A DNA stretch of 64,000 nucleotides from Sinorhizobium sp. A49 (GTDB lineage: Bacteria > Pseudomonadota > Alphaproteobacteria > Rhizobiales > Rhizobiaceae), in contig NZ_MUNW01000032.1 of assembly GCF_002002725.1 (NCBI RefSeq), forward strand, positions 450,432-514,431. Reading direction: 5' to 3'. A program made the translations under genes and the position numbers. Below, piece by piece: positions 43,740-51,982 of the stretch. The notes below the pieces were generated by a model. That model worked only from the letters and a program-made list of their open reading frames with translations. It was not told the DNA's origin and did no database searches. Within the stretch, counting starts at the first letter, position 1. Each line of letters opens with the position of its first letter.

Positions 43740-43960
43740 AGTCCGCGACCCACCCTGACTGTTCAATTTCAGAGCCGGATCGGACCACGTGTGACGAACC
43801 CGATCCGTGCATCCATTTTAAGTTCTTGTAGCAACGATCAGAGGGAAATGCCGGACCGCATTGCTGATCGAGAACCCCGCGCTCAGCACGGGACAGCCCA
43901 CTTCCCCTGGGCTGGTACGGGCCGCTGAACGCGGCCCGTCTACGGCTTAGCCGTGAAATA

Positions 43961-44197
43961 TTAGGCCTGGGCCTTTTCGATGAACTTGACGGCGTCGCCG
44001 ACAGTCAGGATCGAATCCGCGGCATCATCCGGGATTTCGACGCCGAATTCTTCTTCGAATGCCATGACCAGTTCGACGGTGTCGAGCGAGTCCGCGCCGA
44101 GGTCATCGATAAAGCTTGCGCCTTCGCTGACCTTTTCGGCGTCGACGCCAAGATGATCAATAACAATTTTCTTTACGCGTTCTGCGATATCGCTCAT
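43961..44197 (-). CDS. acpP: Acyl carrier protein
   Basis: A 78-residue AcpP. The phosphopantetheine attachment Ser37 is in [13 protein letters not shown], and the helix II acidic patch is intact. AGGAACTCC precedes ATG 44197, which matches the universal start [12 protein letters not shown]. It carries growing chains in fatty acid synthesis and supplies acyl chains for lipid A and other lipids. It lies between fabG and fabF, in the usual fabD-fabG-acpP-fabF order. Confidence 0.97.
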   Translation of the reverse strand: MSDIAERVKKIVIDHLGVDAEKVSEGASFIDDLGADSLDTVELVMAFEEEFGVEIPDDAADSILTVGDAVKFIEKAQA

Positions 44198-44533
44198 GTC
44201 GGAGTTCCTCGACCTTCGTTTCTCTGGGCGCCTTTCTGGCACCGGTACTCTCAATACGCCTGATAGACCAAGACGGTCCAACGGGCAATCCATCCAACCA
44301 GAACCGCGGCAAACCCAAGGCAGCCAAGGCTGCCGGACACCTGGCGGGGCCGGTCGACTGCTAACAGTCATGGCCCGATTAACACGGTTTAACTCTGCCG
44401 CAAAGTGCGAAAATGCCTGACAATCGCTTGCTCAACATTGAATTTCAGGCATTTGGCAGGGGAGATGCCGGAGCACTGCAGGCCGAGATCACACCCAATT
44501 GGCGTGCATGGCACACAGGCCCCGGACACCGCA
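44198..44533 (-). promoter_or_regulatory. acpP upstream region (fabG-acpP gap)
   Basis: 336 non-coding bases, long for a within-operon gap, which suggests that acpP has its own strong promoter and an untranslated leader. A perfect 7-bp hairpin GGCAGCC / GGCTGCC sits at 44319-44334. A pair of TTAA boxes six bases apart (44379-44392) looks like a CtrA site but has the wrong spacing (seven expected). No gene is seen. Confidence 0.5.
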
Positions 44534-45271
44534 TCAGATCATTGCCATGCCACCATTGACGTGAATGGTCTGGCCGGTGACGTAACCTGCTTCGTTCGAA
44601 GCAAGATAAGCGACGGCAGACGCAATCTCGGCGCCGGTGCCCATGCGCCGCATCGGGATCGCTCCCATGATGGCGTCCTTCTGCTTGTCGTTCAGCTTGC
44701 CGGTCATGGCGCTTTCGATGAAGCCGGGCGCAACGCAGTTTACGGTGACGTTGCGGGTCGCGATTTCCTGGGCGAGCGACTTCGAAAAGCCGATCATGCC
44801 GGCCTTCGAGGCACAGTAATTGGCCTGGCCGGGATTACCGGTGACGCCGACGATCGAGGTGATGTTGACGATGCGGCCGAAGCGGCGGCGCATCATCGGA
44901 TGGGTGAGCTCGCGGGTCAGGCGGAACACGGCGGTCAGGTTGACCTCCAGCACATTGTCCCAGTCCTCGTCGCTCATGCGAACGAAAAGACCGTCCTTGG
45001 TGATACCGGCATTGTTGACGAGGATGTCGACGCCGCCCAGTTCGGCCTCGGCCTTCTCGCCGAGCGCCTTGACTTCGGCGCGGTCAGACAGATTGGCCGG
45101 GAACAGCTGGACGCGCTCGCCGAGCTCGTTGGCAAGCGCCTCGAGCTTTTCGACGCGCGTGCCGTGCAGGCCAACGATGGCGCCCTGGGCGTGCAGCATG
45201 CGGGCGATTTCTTCGCCGATACCACCGGATGCACCGGTTACAAGAGCCTTACGGCCGGAAAGATCGAACAT
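44534..45271 (-). CDS. fabG: 3-oxoacyl-[acyl-carrier-protein] reductase
   Basis: A 245-residue FabG. Rossmann motif TGASGGIGEEIA (about 12-23), NNAG (about 86), Ser in NITSIVG and catalytic YCASKAG with Tyr/Lys are all present, and the chain ends with the canonical VTGQTIHVNGGMAMI. NADPH-dependent reduction of 3-oxoacyl-ACP. It follows fabD after 27 bases. Confidence 0.96.
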   Translation of the reverse strand: MFDLSGRKALVTGASGGIGEEIARMLHAQGAIVGLHGTRVEKLEALANELGERVQLFPANLSDRAEVKALGEKAEAELGGVDILVNNAGITKDGLFVRMSDEDWDNVLEVNLTAVFRLTRELTHPMMRRRFGRIVNITSIVGVTGNPGQANYCASKAGMIGFSKSLAQEIATRNVTVNCVAPGFIESAMTGKLNDKQKDAIMGAIPMRRMGTGAEIASAVAYLASNEAGYVTGQTIHVNGGMAMI

Positions 45272-45298
45272 CGGATTGGTTCCTTATAACTGGAGCAC

Positions 45299-46243
45299 TC
45301 AGGCCAGAAGCGCCGAGAGCGCGGTGTCGATATCGGCAGGCGTGTTGACGGTAATGCCGGTGACGGACTTGTCGATCCGGCGGGCAAGTCCGGTGAGCAC
45401 CTTGCCGGAACCCACTTCATAAAGTGTCGTGATGTTGTTGGCGGCAAACCACTCCACCGTTTCGCGCCAGCGAACCTGGCCCGTCACCTGCTCGACGAGG
45501 AGGCGCGCAATCTCGTCAGCGTCACTGACCGGAGCGGCCAGAACGTTGGCGATGACAGGCACCGACGGATTGTGCTTTTCGACCTTGGCAAGCGCCTCGC
45601 GCATCGCATCGGCCGCGGGCGCCATCAGGCTCGAATGGAACGGAGCCGAAACCGGCAACATCAGGGCGCGCTTGGCGCCTTTTTCCGACGCAAGTGCCGC
45701 AGCCTTTTCGACGGCCGCCTTCTCGCCGGAGATCACTAGCTGACCGCCACCATTGTCGTTGGCGATCTGGCAAGAGCCGAGTGCGGAAGCTTCGCGGCAG
45801 ATGGCATCGACATCCGCATGCTCAAGACCGATGATCGCCGCCATCGCGCCCTTGCCGACGGGAACGGCCGCCTGCATGGCATTGCCGCGGATGCGCAGGA
45901 GGCGGGCCGTGTCGGCGATCGAGAAAGTCCCTGCCGCACAGAGCGCTGAGTATTCGCCGAGCGAATGGCCGGCCACGAACGAAACCTTGCTCTTCAGATC
46001 AAGGCCCTTGGCTTCCAGCACCCGGATCACCGCCATCGATACGGCCATCAGCGCCGGCTGGGCGTTGGCCGTCAGCGTCAGCGTTTCCTCGGGGCCGTTC
46101 CACATGATCGCGGAAAGCTTCTCGCCGAGCGCTTCGTCAACCTCGGCAAACACGGCCGCCGCTTCCGGAAACGCGTCCGCCAGATCCTTGCCCATACCGA
46201 CAGCCTGGCTGCCCTGTCCCGGGAACGTGAATGCAATACTCAT
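45299..46243 (-). CDS. fabD: Malonyl-CoA:ACP transacylase
   Basis: A 314-residue FabD. It begins FTFPGQGSQAVGMGKDL; the nucleophile Ser lies in GHSLGEYSALCAAG (about residue 93), and a conserved PVSAPFHSSLM contains the catalytic His. It loads malonyl units onto ACP. It is the first gene of the minus-strand fab cluster; the 246 bases upstream (46244-46489) separate it from the divergent aldo/keto reductase and should hold both promoters. Confidence 0.96.
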   Translation of the reverse strand: MSIAFTFPGQGSQAVGMGKDLADAFPEAAAVFAEVDEALGEKLSAIMWNGPEETLTLTANAQPALMAVSMAVIRVLEAKGLDLKSKVSFVAGHSLGEYSALCAAGTFSIADTARLLRIRGNAMQAAVPVGKGAMAAIIGLEHADVDAICREASALGSCQIANDNGGGQLVISGEKAAVEKAAALASEKGAKRALMLPVSAPFHSSLMAPAADAMREALAKVEKHNPSVPVIANVLAAPVSDADEIARLLVEQVTGQVRWRETVEWFAANNITTLYEVGSGKVLTGLARRIDKSVTGITVNTPADIDTALSALLA

Positions 46244-46489
46244 GGGATTTTCCCTTCCCTAGTTTTCCTCTCCATTCACATTCCTGAACGGTGAGTCAAG
46301 CGCGCAGGCCCGGCTTTGCGGGCTTCGGCCGGCCTTTTGCCCTTGATCTTCGCCAATCAAGGCGTAAGTTTGCCGCGCATCGCCGCCCTGCTCGACAGAC
46401 CTCCCCGGGCTTGCGGCCTTCACCCATTTCTATCGCGGGCACCCCCACTTCCCGGGTCGAGACCCGCCTTCCACAAGGACCATCACGCA

Positions 46490-47533
46490 ATGCGTTACAA
46501 CACGCTTGGCCGGACCGGCATCAAGGTTTCCGAAATCTGCCTGGGTACAATGACCTGGGGTTCGCAAAACTCGGAAGCAGAGGCGCACGAACAACTCGAC
46601 TATGCGTTCGAGAACGGCGTGAACTTCATCGACACTGCCGAACTCTACCCGACGACGCCGCTTTCGGCCGAGACCTACGGCGATACGGAGCGCTTCATCG
46701 GCACGTGGCTGCAAAAGCGTGGCCGTCGCGATGACGTCGTCGTCGCCACCAAGGTCGCCGGCTCCGGCCGACCCTATATCCGCAACGGCGGCCCGATCAC
46801 GCCGGAAGGCATCGGCGAGGCGGTCGACGCCAGCCTCAAGCGACTGGGGACCGATTATATCGATCTCTACCAGATCCACTGGCCGAACCGCGGTCACTAC
46901 CATTTCCGCAATGCCTGGTCCTACGAGCCCGCCAAACAGAACAAGGCCCATGTGGCCGCCGACCTGAAGGCGATCCTCGAAAAGCTCGGCGATGTGGTGA
47001 AGGCGGGCAAGGTGCGGGCGATCGGCCTTTCGAACGACACCGCCTGGGGCACGATGAAGCTCATCGACATGGCTGAACGGCACGGCCTGCCGCGGGTCGC
47101 CTCGATCCAGAACGAATACAATCTTCTCTACAGAGCCTACGACCTGGATCTCGCGGAGCTTTCGCATCATGAAGATGTCGGGCTGCTGGCCTATTCGCCA
47201 CTCGCCGCCGGCCTGTTGACCGGCAAGTATCTCGACGGCGTCCGGCCGAGCGGCTCGCGCCTTGCGATCAACGGCGATCTCGGCGGCCGCTTCACGCCCC
47301 ACCAGGAACCGGCCGTCGCCGGCTATGTGGCACTCGCCCGCGAGCATGGGATCGATCCGTCGCAGCTGGCGATCGCCTTCTGCCTCTCCCGACCGTTCAT
47401 GGCATCCGCCATCATCGGCGCGACCTCGATGGAACAGCTGAAGACGGATCTCGGCGCGGCCGGCATGACGCTCTCACAGGACGTCATGAACGGCATTCGC
47501 CGCCTGCACCGCCTCTACCCCATGCCGATCTGA
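46490..47533 (+). CDS. Aldo/keto reductase (Tas-like)
   Basis: A 347-residue NADPH-dependent TIM-barrel oxidoreductase. The tetrad is present as Asp and Tyr in FIDTAELYP, Lys in VVVATKVAG and His in YQIHWPNRG. It has the Tas-type N-terminus MRYNTLGRTGIKVSEICLGTMTWG and the NADP-binding block near the C-terminus (IIGATSMEQLKTDL). The substrate is unknown. AAGGA lies ahead of ATG 46490; the frame is open further upstream, but that stretch is intergenic. The DfsB-like gene starts 15 bases after its stop. Confidence 0.92.
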   Translation: MRYNTLGRTGIKVSEICLGTMTWGSQNSEAEAHEQLDYAFENGVNFIDTAELYPTTPLSAETYGDTERFIGTWLQKRGRRDDVVVATKVAGSGRPYIRNGGPITPEGIGEAVDASLKRLGTDYIDLYQIHWPNRGHYHFRNAWSYEPAKQNKAHVAADLKAILEKLGDVVKAGKVRAIGLSNDTAWGTMKLIDMAERHGLPRVASIQNEYNLLYRAYDLDLAELSHHEDVGLLAYSPLAAGLLTGKYLDGVRPSGSRLAINGDLGGRFTPHQEPAVAGYVALAREHGIDPSQLAIAFCLSRPFMASAIIGATSMEQLKTDLGAAGMTLSQDVMNGIRRLHRLYPMPI

Positions 47534-47547
47534 GCACGAACCCGCAC

Positions 47548-48060
47548 ATGCCCGTGCCCCAGACAAACGCGGAATTGCTTGATGCCATCGAGACGGAGTT
47601 CGCCAAGCTCCGGCGTGAACTCGATGGCATTCCGCCGGAGCGATTCGCGGAACCGTCGCTGGAGGGGCATGCCAAGGGCACGATGATGAGCGTGGGCGAC
47701 CTCGTCGCCTACCTCACCGGTTGGGGCGAACTGGTGATCAAATGGATCGAACGGGGCGAGCAAGGTCTGCCGATCGATTTTCCGGAGACGGGATACAAGT
47801 GGAACGAACTCGGCCGGCTCGCGCAGAAATTCTATAATGACTACCGGGCGCTTTCGCCCGCCGAACGCCTATCGCGCCTCACAGCCAGCAAGGATAGATT
47901 GGTCGCGCTGATCGAGGCGCGCGATGATCAAGCGCTCTATGGTCAGGCGTGGTACGGGAAATGGCCACTCGGAAGGATGATCCAGTTCAACACGTCCTCC
48001 CCCTATGCCAATGCACGAGGCCGTTTGCGCGCGTGGAAGAAGGCCAAGGGAGCGGCCTAA
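47548..48060 (+). CDS. ClbS/DfsB-family four-helix bundle protein
   Basis: A 170-residue protein of the ClbS/DfsB (DUF1706) family: starts MPVPQTNAELLDAIETEFAKL, has MSVGDLVAYLTGWGELVIKWI (about 46-66) and ends in NTSSPYANARGRLRAWKK, a typical family C-terminus. ClbS of E. coli is a cyclopropane hydrolase giving resistance to colibactin; DfsB is a related protein of unknown role, and most members have no known substrate. No polyketide cluster is nearby, so a colibactin role is not implied. It is probably co-transcribed with the aldo/keto reductase. Confidence 0.85.
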   Translation: MPVPQTNAELLDAIETEFAKLRRELDGIPPERFAEPSLEGHAKGTMMSVGDLVAYLTGWGELVIKWIERGEQGLPIDFPETGYKWNELGRLAQKFYNDYRALSPAERLSRLTASKDRLVALIEARDDQALYGQAWYGKWPLGRMIQFNTSSPYANARGRLRAWKKAKGAA

Positions 48061-48093
48061 AAGGCAAACAGAGGCGAAAAGACCGCGCAAGCC

Positions 48094-48121
48094 TTGCCTT
48101 TCGCTGAAATATGCGTATAAG
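48094..48121 (+). promoter_or_regulatory. Candidate promoter of the rpsF operon
   Basis: TTGCCT (48094-48099) and TATAAG (48116-48121) with a 16-base spacer, in the 283-base gap upstream of rpsF. The elements resemble, but do not match, the rhizobial sigma-70 consensus. If correct, the transcript has a leader of about 215 bases. Confidence 0.4.
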
Positions 48122-48163
48122 CGCGCTGTTCGAAATGCCCGGTCTTCTGGCTGGTGGCTGAAC

Positions 48164-48219
48164 GGAGGGCCGGCTTCCTCGAGGGGAGCCGTTAGGATTG
48201 CAAGTCTTTCCGGCCTCCC
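48164..48219 (+). other. Stem-loop in the rpsF leader
   Basis: GGAGGGCCGG (48164-48173) pairs with CCGGCCTCCC (48210-48219) through 10 positions with one mismatch and one G-U pair. It sits in the long leader upstream of rpsF; a second small stem AGCC/GGCT (48299-48317) is closer to the ATG. A role in feedback control by S6 or S6:S18 is possible but unproven. Confidence 0.4.
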
Positions 48220-48343
48220 GTGTCTCCGCTCTCGACCGTCTCGATACAACACTTTCTTGCCGGCTGCCCGCAGCCACTAAGAACAGTCGTTGAGGCTTAG
48301 CCGCCGATGTCCGGGCTGATTAACGCAAGAAAGGTAAGCCACA

Positions 48344-48790
48344 ATGGCTCTTTATGAACACGTATTCCTGGCCCGCCAGGACATCACGCCCCAGCAGGTC
48401 GACGGTCTCGTTGAGCAGTACAAGGGCGTACTCGAAGCAAACGGCGGCAAGGTCGGTCGCGTCGAGAACTGGGGCCTCAAGTCCCTCACCTACCGCATCA
48501 AGAAGAACCGCAAGGCTCATTATGTTCTCATGGACATCGACGCTCCGGCAGCGGCTGTTCACGAAATCGAACGTCAGATGCGCATCAACGAAGACGTCCT
48601 GCGCTACATGACGATCGCCGTCGAGAAGCACGAAGAAGGCCCGTCTGCCATGATGCAGAAGCGCGACCGCGACGACCGTCCGCGCCGCGATGGCGACCGT
48701 CCGGAGCGTGGCTTCGGCGACCGTGGTCCGCGTCCGGACCGTGGCGACCGCGAAGACCGCCCGCGTCGTCCGCGCGAAGACCGCGCGTAA
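48344..48790 (+). CDS. rpsF: 30S ribosomal protein S6
   Basis: A 148-residue S6. Residues 1-95 are the usual S6 fold ([42 protein letters not shown]). Residues 103-148 are a low-complexity Arg/Asp/Gly tail ([17 protein letters not shown]) common in alphaproteobacteria, encoded by imperfect tandem copies of a short unit (48660-48785). It binds 16S rRNA with S18. First gene of rpsF-rpsR-DUF2232-rplI. Confidence 0.97.
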   Translation: MALYEHVFLARQDITPQQVDGLVEQYKGVLEANGGKVGRVENWGLKSLTYRIKKNRKAHYVLMDIDAPAAAVHEIERQMRINEDVLRYMTIAVEKHEEGPSAMMQKRDRDDRPRRDGDRPERGFGDRGPRPDRGDREDRPRRPREDRA

Positions 48791-48817
48791 TCAAGAAGCT
48801 TTAGGAGATTAAAGACA

Positions 48818-49066
48818 ATGGCTGAAGTTTCTTCCGCTCCGGTTCGTCGCCCGTTCCACCGTCGCCGCAAGACCTGCCCCTTCTCGGGCGCAAACGCTCC
48901 GCGGATCGACTACAAGGACATCCGTCTTCTGCAGCGCTACATTTCCGAGCGCGGCAAGATCGTTCCTTCCCGTATCACGGCCGTTTCCCAGAAGAAGCAG
49001 CGCGAACTCGCCCAGGCGATCAAGCGCGCCCGCTTCCTCGGCCTGCTGCCTTACGTCGTTTCGTAA
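48818..49066 (+). CDS. rpsR: 30S ribosomal protein S18
   Basis: An 82-residue S18 starting [24 protein letters not shown] and ending [13 protein letters not shown], the conserved C-terminus. AGGAG precedes the ATG. It forms a heterodimer with S6 in the 30S platform and follows rpsF by 27 bases. Confidence 0.97.
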   Translation: MAEVSSAPVRRPFHRRRKTCPFSGANAPRIDYKDIRLLQRYISERGKIVPSRITAVSQKKQRELAQAIKRARFLGLLPYVVS

Positions 49067-49262
49067 CAACGGCTGACCTTCCGTTGGTCGCCTGACTCAA
49101 CGGAAACCGACTCTCGGGCAAGGCGCTCCCTTTACGTGACGCCTTGCCCTCTCCCTTCCGCGTTGGGCGCGGATCGGAACCCGCGTGTGGAAACACGTGA
49201 AAAATCCCATGTTGGGGCTGAGCCTTGGCCATCCCCTAACTGCACGAAGCAGGACAGCGAAC

Positions 49263-50216
49263 GTGAAGACCTTGAACAAGACATCGCTGCTGACCGGCGC
49301 TCTCGCCGGCGTTACCGCTGCCCTCCTGTCGATGGGCGCGAACACGCAGTCGTCGCTTGCGATCGTTCTCTATGCCGCTTCGGCACTCCCCATTCTCATT
49401 GCCGGCCTCGGCTGGGGCAATGCAGCTGCGATCACGGCCATCATCAGCGCCGGTGCGACCGCTGCCGCTCTGATCTCACCCTATTTCGCGCTGCTGATTC
49501 TCGTCGTGACGCTGATCCCGGCTGGCTGGCTCAGCCATCTCGCCAATCTGGCGCGCCCCGCAACCGAACTTGGCGGCCCTGATGGCGCGCTTGCCTGGTA
49601 TCCGCTTTCCGACATTCTCAGCCACCTCGCCGGCCTGGTGACCGCCGGCATGATCATCGTCGGCTTCATCGTCGGATATGATTCCGGTGTATCGGATCGC
49701 ATGGTCGACATCGTCATCGAGGCGGTGAAGGCACAAGAACCGCTCTACAACCCGGACGCTGCGGCAATTTCCCAGATCAAGTCGATCTTCACGCTGGCTC
49801 TGCCCCTCATCCAGGGCGCCGTCTGGGTCGTTATGCTGTTTACCGCCTATTACGTTGCCACCCGCATCGTGCAGATGTCGGGCAAGTCGCTGCGTCCGCG
49901 TGAAGACATTCCGTCGACGCTGCGCATGCACCGCAATGCGATCTTCATCTTTCTCGGCGGACTGGTCCTGACCTTTCTGGGTGGCGCTCCGGCGACGATC
50001 GGTGCGCTCGTCTGCGGAACCTTCGGCGCGGGCTTCCTGCTTGCCGGCTTCGCATCCTTCCATTTCCGCACGCGCGGCAAGTCCTGGCGGCTTCCCGTTC
50101 TGTGGATCGCATACCTGTCGGTGCTCGTGTTCACGATCCCGGCAATCTTCTTCCTCCTGACGGGACTGACCGATACGCGACGCACCATCGCGGTCACCCC
50201 GGTGGGAAAAAACTGA
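49263..50216 (+). CDS. DUF2232 integral membrane protein
   Basis: A 317-residue protein with about eight membrane helices (for example LLTGALAGVTAALLSMGA, ALPILIAGLGWGNAAAITAII, YLSVLVFTIPAIFFLLTGL). It belongs to the DUF2232 family that in alphaproteobacteria is consistently found between rpsR and rplI; its function is not known. Start GTG 49263 with AGGACAGC upstream is preferred over an upstream ATG (49185), because it begins just before the first helix and keeps a normal length. 196 bases follow rpsR. Confidence 0.85.
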   Translation: MKTLNKTSLLTGALAGVTAALLSMGANTQSSLAIVLYAASALPILIAGLGWGNAAAITAIISAGATAAALISPYFALLILVVTLIPAGWLSHLANLARPATELGGPDGALAWYPLSDILSHLAGLVTAGMIIVGFIVGYDSGVSDRMVDIVIEAVKAQEPLYNPDAAAISQIKSIFTLALPLIQGAVWVVMLFTAYYVATRIVQMSGKSLRPREDIPSTLRMHRNAIFIFLGGLVLTFLGGAPATIGALVCGTFGAGFLLAGFASFHFRTRGKSWRLPVLWIAYLSVLVFTIPAIFFLLTGLTDTRRTIAVTPVGKN

Positions 50217-50250
50217 CCTCACCAAACCTGAACTCTGAAAGGATAAGAAC

Positions 50251-50826
50251 ATGGAAGTCATTCTTCTCGAACGTATCGCCAAGCTCGGCCAGATGGGCGA
50301 AACCGTAAAGGTTCGCGACGGCTTCGCACGCAACTACCTGCTGCCGCTCGGCAAGGCACTGCGCGCCAACGCTGCCAACAAGACCCGCTTTGAAGCCGAG
50401 CGCTCGACGCTCGAAGCTCGTAACCTCGAGCGCAAGTCGGAAGCCCAGAAGGTTGCTGAAAAGCTCGAAGGCAAGTCCTTCATCATCGTCCGTTCGGCTG
50501 GCGAAACCGGCCAGCTCTACGGTTCGGTTGCTGCTCGCGACGTTATCGAAATCCTGGCTGCCGCCGGCTTCAACATCGGCCGCAACCAGGTCGACCTGAA
50601 CCACCCGATCAAGTCGATCGGCCTGCACAACGTCACGCTGCACCTGCATTCGGAAGTCGAAATCGCAGTTGAAGTCAACGTTGCCCGTTCGGCAGAAGAA
50701 GCTGAGCGCCAGTCCAAGGGCGAAAGCCTGACCTCGGCCGACGCCATCTACGGCGTTGACGAAGACGCGCTGAAGCCGGAAGACTTCTTCAACCCGGAAG
50801 CCGACTTCGACGGCGAAGAAGAATAA
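50251..50826 (+). CDS. rplI: 50S ribosomal protein L9
   Basis: A 191-residue L9. The N-terminal rRNA-binding domain is [37 protein letters not shown] (about 1-38), followed by the long connecting helix and the C-terminal domain ([26 protein letters not shown]). An acidic C-terminal extension ending FDGEEE is typical of alphaproteobacteria. AAAGGATAAGAAC gives the ribosome site. An intrinsic terminator follows. Confidence 0.97.
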   Translation: MEVILLERIAKLGQMGETVKVRDGFARNYLLPLGKALRANAANKTRFEAERSTLEARNLERKSEAQKVAEKLEGKSFIIVRSAGETGQLYGSVAARDVIEILAAAGFNIGRNQVDLNHPIKSIGLHNVTLHLHSEVEIAVEVNVARSAEEAERQSKGESLTSADAIYGVDEDALKPEDFFNPEADFDGEEE

Positions 50827-50852
50827 GCCTTACTGGCCATTCTGATTGAGAG

Positions 50853-50884
50853 AGCCCGGATCCCAGGATCCGGGCTTTTTCTTT
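50853..50884 (+). terminator. Intrinsic terminator of rplI
   Basis: AGCCCGGATCC and GGATCCGGGCT form a perfect 11-bp stem with a two-base CA loop followed by TTTTTCTTTT, 26 bases after the rplI stop. Confidence 0.92.
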
Positions 50885-50899
50885 TACACCGTCGTGGCT

Positions 50900-51964
50900 T
50901 CAGCTATGGGCAAGCCCGGCCACGGGCGCGGCGTCCTTGTCGACGCGCACCACAACGGAAAGGCCGGGCGACAGCAGATCGGCAAGCGGCTGGCCGGGGT
51001 CAACCGCGATCCGCACACCAACGCGCTGGGCGACCTTGGTGAAATTGCCGGTGGCATTATCAGGGCGGATGATGCTGAACTCGGAGCCTGCGGCCGGAGA
51101 GAAACGCTCGATATGCCCGGTCAACGTGCTCTTTTGCAGTGCATCGACGGAAATGGTCACCGGCTGACCGGCCTTCATGCCATCGAGCTGCGTCTCCTTG
51201 AAATTCGCCAGCACCCACACGTCGTGCGGCACGACGAACAGCAGTTGCGAGCCGGGCGTTACGTATTGGCCGAGGCGTGCGCCTATCTCGCCGAGCTTGC
51301 CATCGCGGGGGGCGACGATGCGGGTGTTGCCCAGATCGATCCGCGCCAGTTCGACAGCGGCCTCGGCACCGGCAACGGCTGCCTGCAGGCCGGCGCGGGC
51401 GCCAAGCGTGGTGGCCAACGCCTGCCTCGAAACCTCCAGGCCGGCCTCCGCCTGGTTGACGGCTGCAATGGCTTGCTCAAACGCGGCTTTCGACTGGTCC
51501 GCATCGCTGCGTGTCGAAATGCCCTTTTCCGCCAGCGGCCGGATCCGGTCCCAGGACGCACTGGCCCTGTTGAATGCCGCCTTCGCGCTGTCCAGCTGCG
51601 CTTCACTTGCAGCAATGCTGGCCTTGGCGGACAGTTCCTGCTGACGTGAATTGGCAAGCGCTGCATTCTGCGCGGCAAGGGTCGCCTCAGCCTGAGCCAC
51701 CTTCTGCACGTAGATGCGATCATCGATCTTGACGAGCAATTGCCCGGCCTTGACCTCCTCGTAGTCGTGCACCGGAACCTCGGCGACATAACCTGACAGC
51801 TGCGGGCTCATGATCGTCAGGTAGCCCCTGACATAGGCGTTTTCGGTCATCTCCACGGAGCTATGGAACGGCGGCAGCCGCCAGGCATAGAGCACCAGAG
51901 TCAGGCCCGAGAGGCCGGCGAGCAGCACGATAATCGTTGTGGGTGAACGCAGGAATTTCAACAT
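50900..51964 (-). CDS. HlyD/EmrA-family membrane fusion protein
   Basis: About 354 residues. An N-terminal membrane anchor (about 9-30) precedes the barrel-sandwich lipoyl half-motif (VEMTENAYVRGYLTIMSPQLSGYVAEVPVHDYEEVKAGQLLVKID), a long alpha-helical hairpin (about 75-200) and the matching IVAPRDGKLGEIGARLGQYVTPG lipoyl half. It bridges the MFS pump to an outer-membrane channel. ATG 51964 was preferred over an in-frame TTG at 51973; neither has a strong ribosome site, so this is open. It is the last gene of a marR-MFS-HlyD operon. Confidence 0.9.
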   Translation of the reverse strand: MLKFLRSPTTIIVLLAGLSGLTLVLYAWRLPPFHSSVEMTENAYVRGYLTIMSPQLSGYVAEVPVHDYEEVKAGQLLVKIDDRIYVQKVAQAEATLAAQNAALANSRQQELSAKASIAASEAQLDSAKAAFNRASASWDRIRPLAEKGISTRSDADQSKAAFEQAIAAVNQAEAGLEVSRQALATTLGARAGLQAAVAGAEAAVELARIDLGNTRIVAPRDGKLGEIGARLGQYVTPGSQLLFVVPHDVWVLANFKETQLDGMKAGQPVTISVDALQKSTLTGHIERFSPAAGSEFSIIRPDNATGNFTKVAQRVGVRIAVDPGQPLADLLSPGLSVVVRVDKDAAPVAGLAHS

Positions 51965-51982
51965 GGTCGTCAACTCTGTTCG

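Noticed and set aside
44379..44392. Pair of TTAA boxes resembling a full CtrA site upstream of acpP
   Set aside because: The spacing is six bases instead of the expected seven and flanking bases do not match, so it is not called.
48660..48785. Short tandem repeats of a CGACCGTCCG-like unit
   Set aside because: They encode the Arg/Asp/Gly tail of S6, a normal feature of this protein in alphaproteobacteria, and are not a CRISPR or minisatellite.
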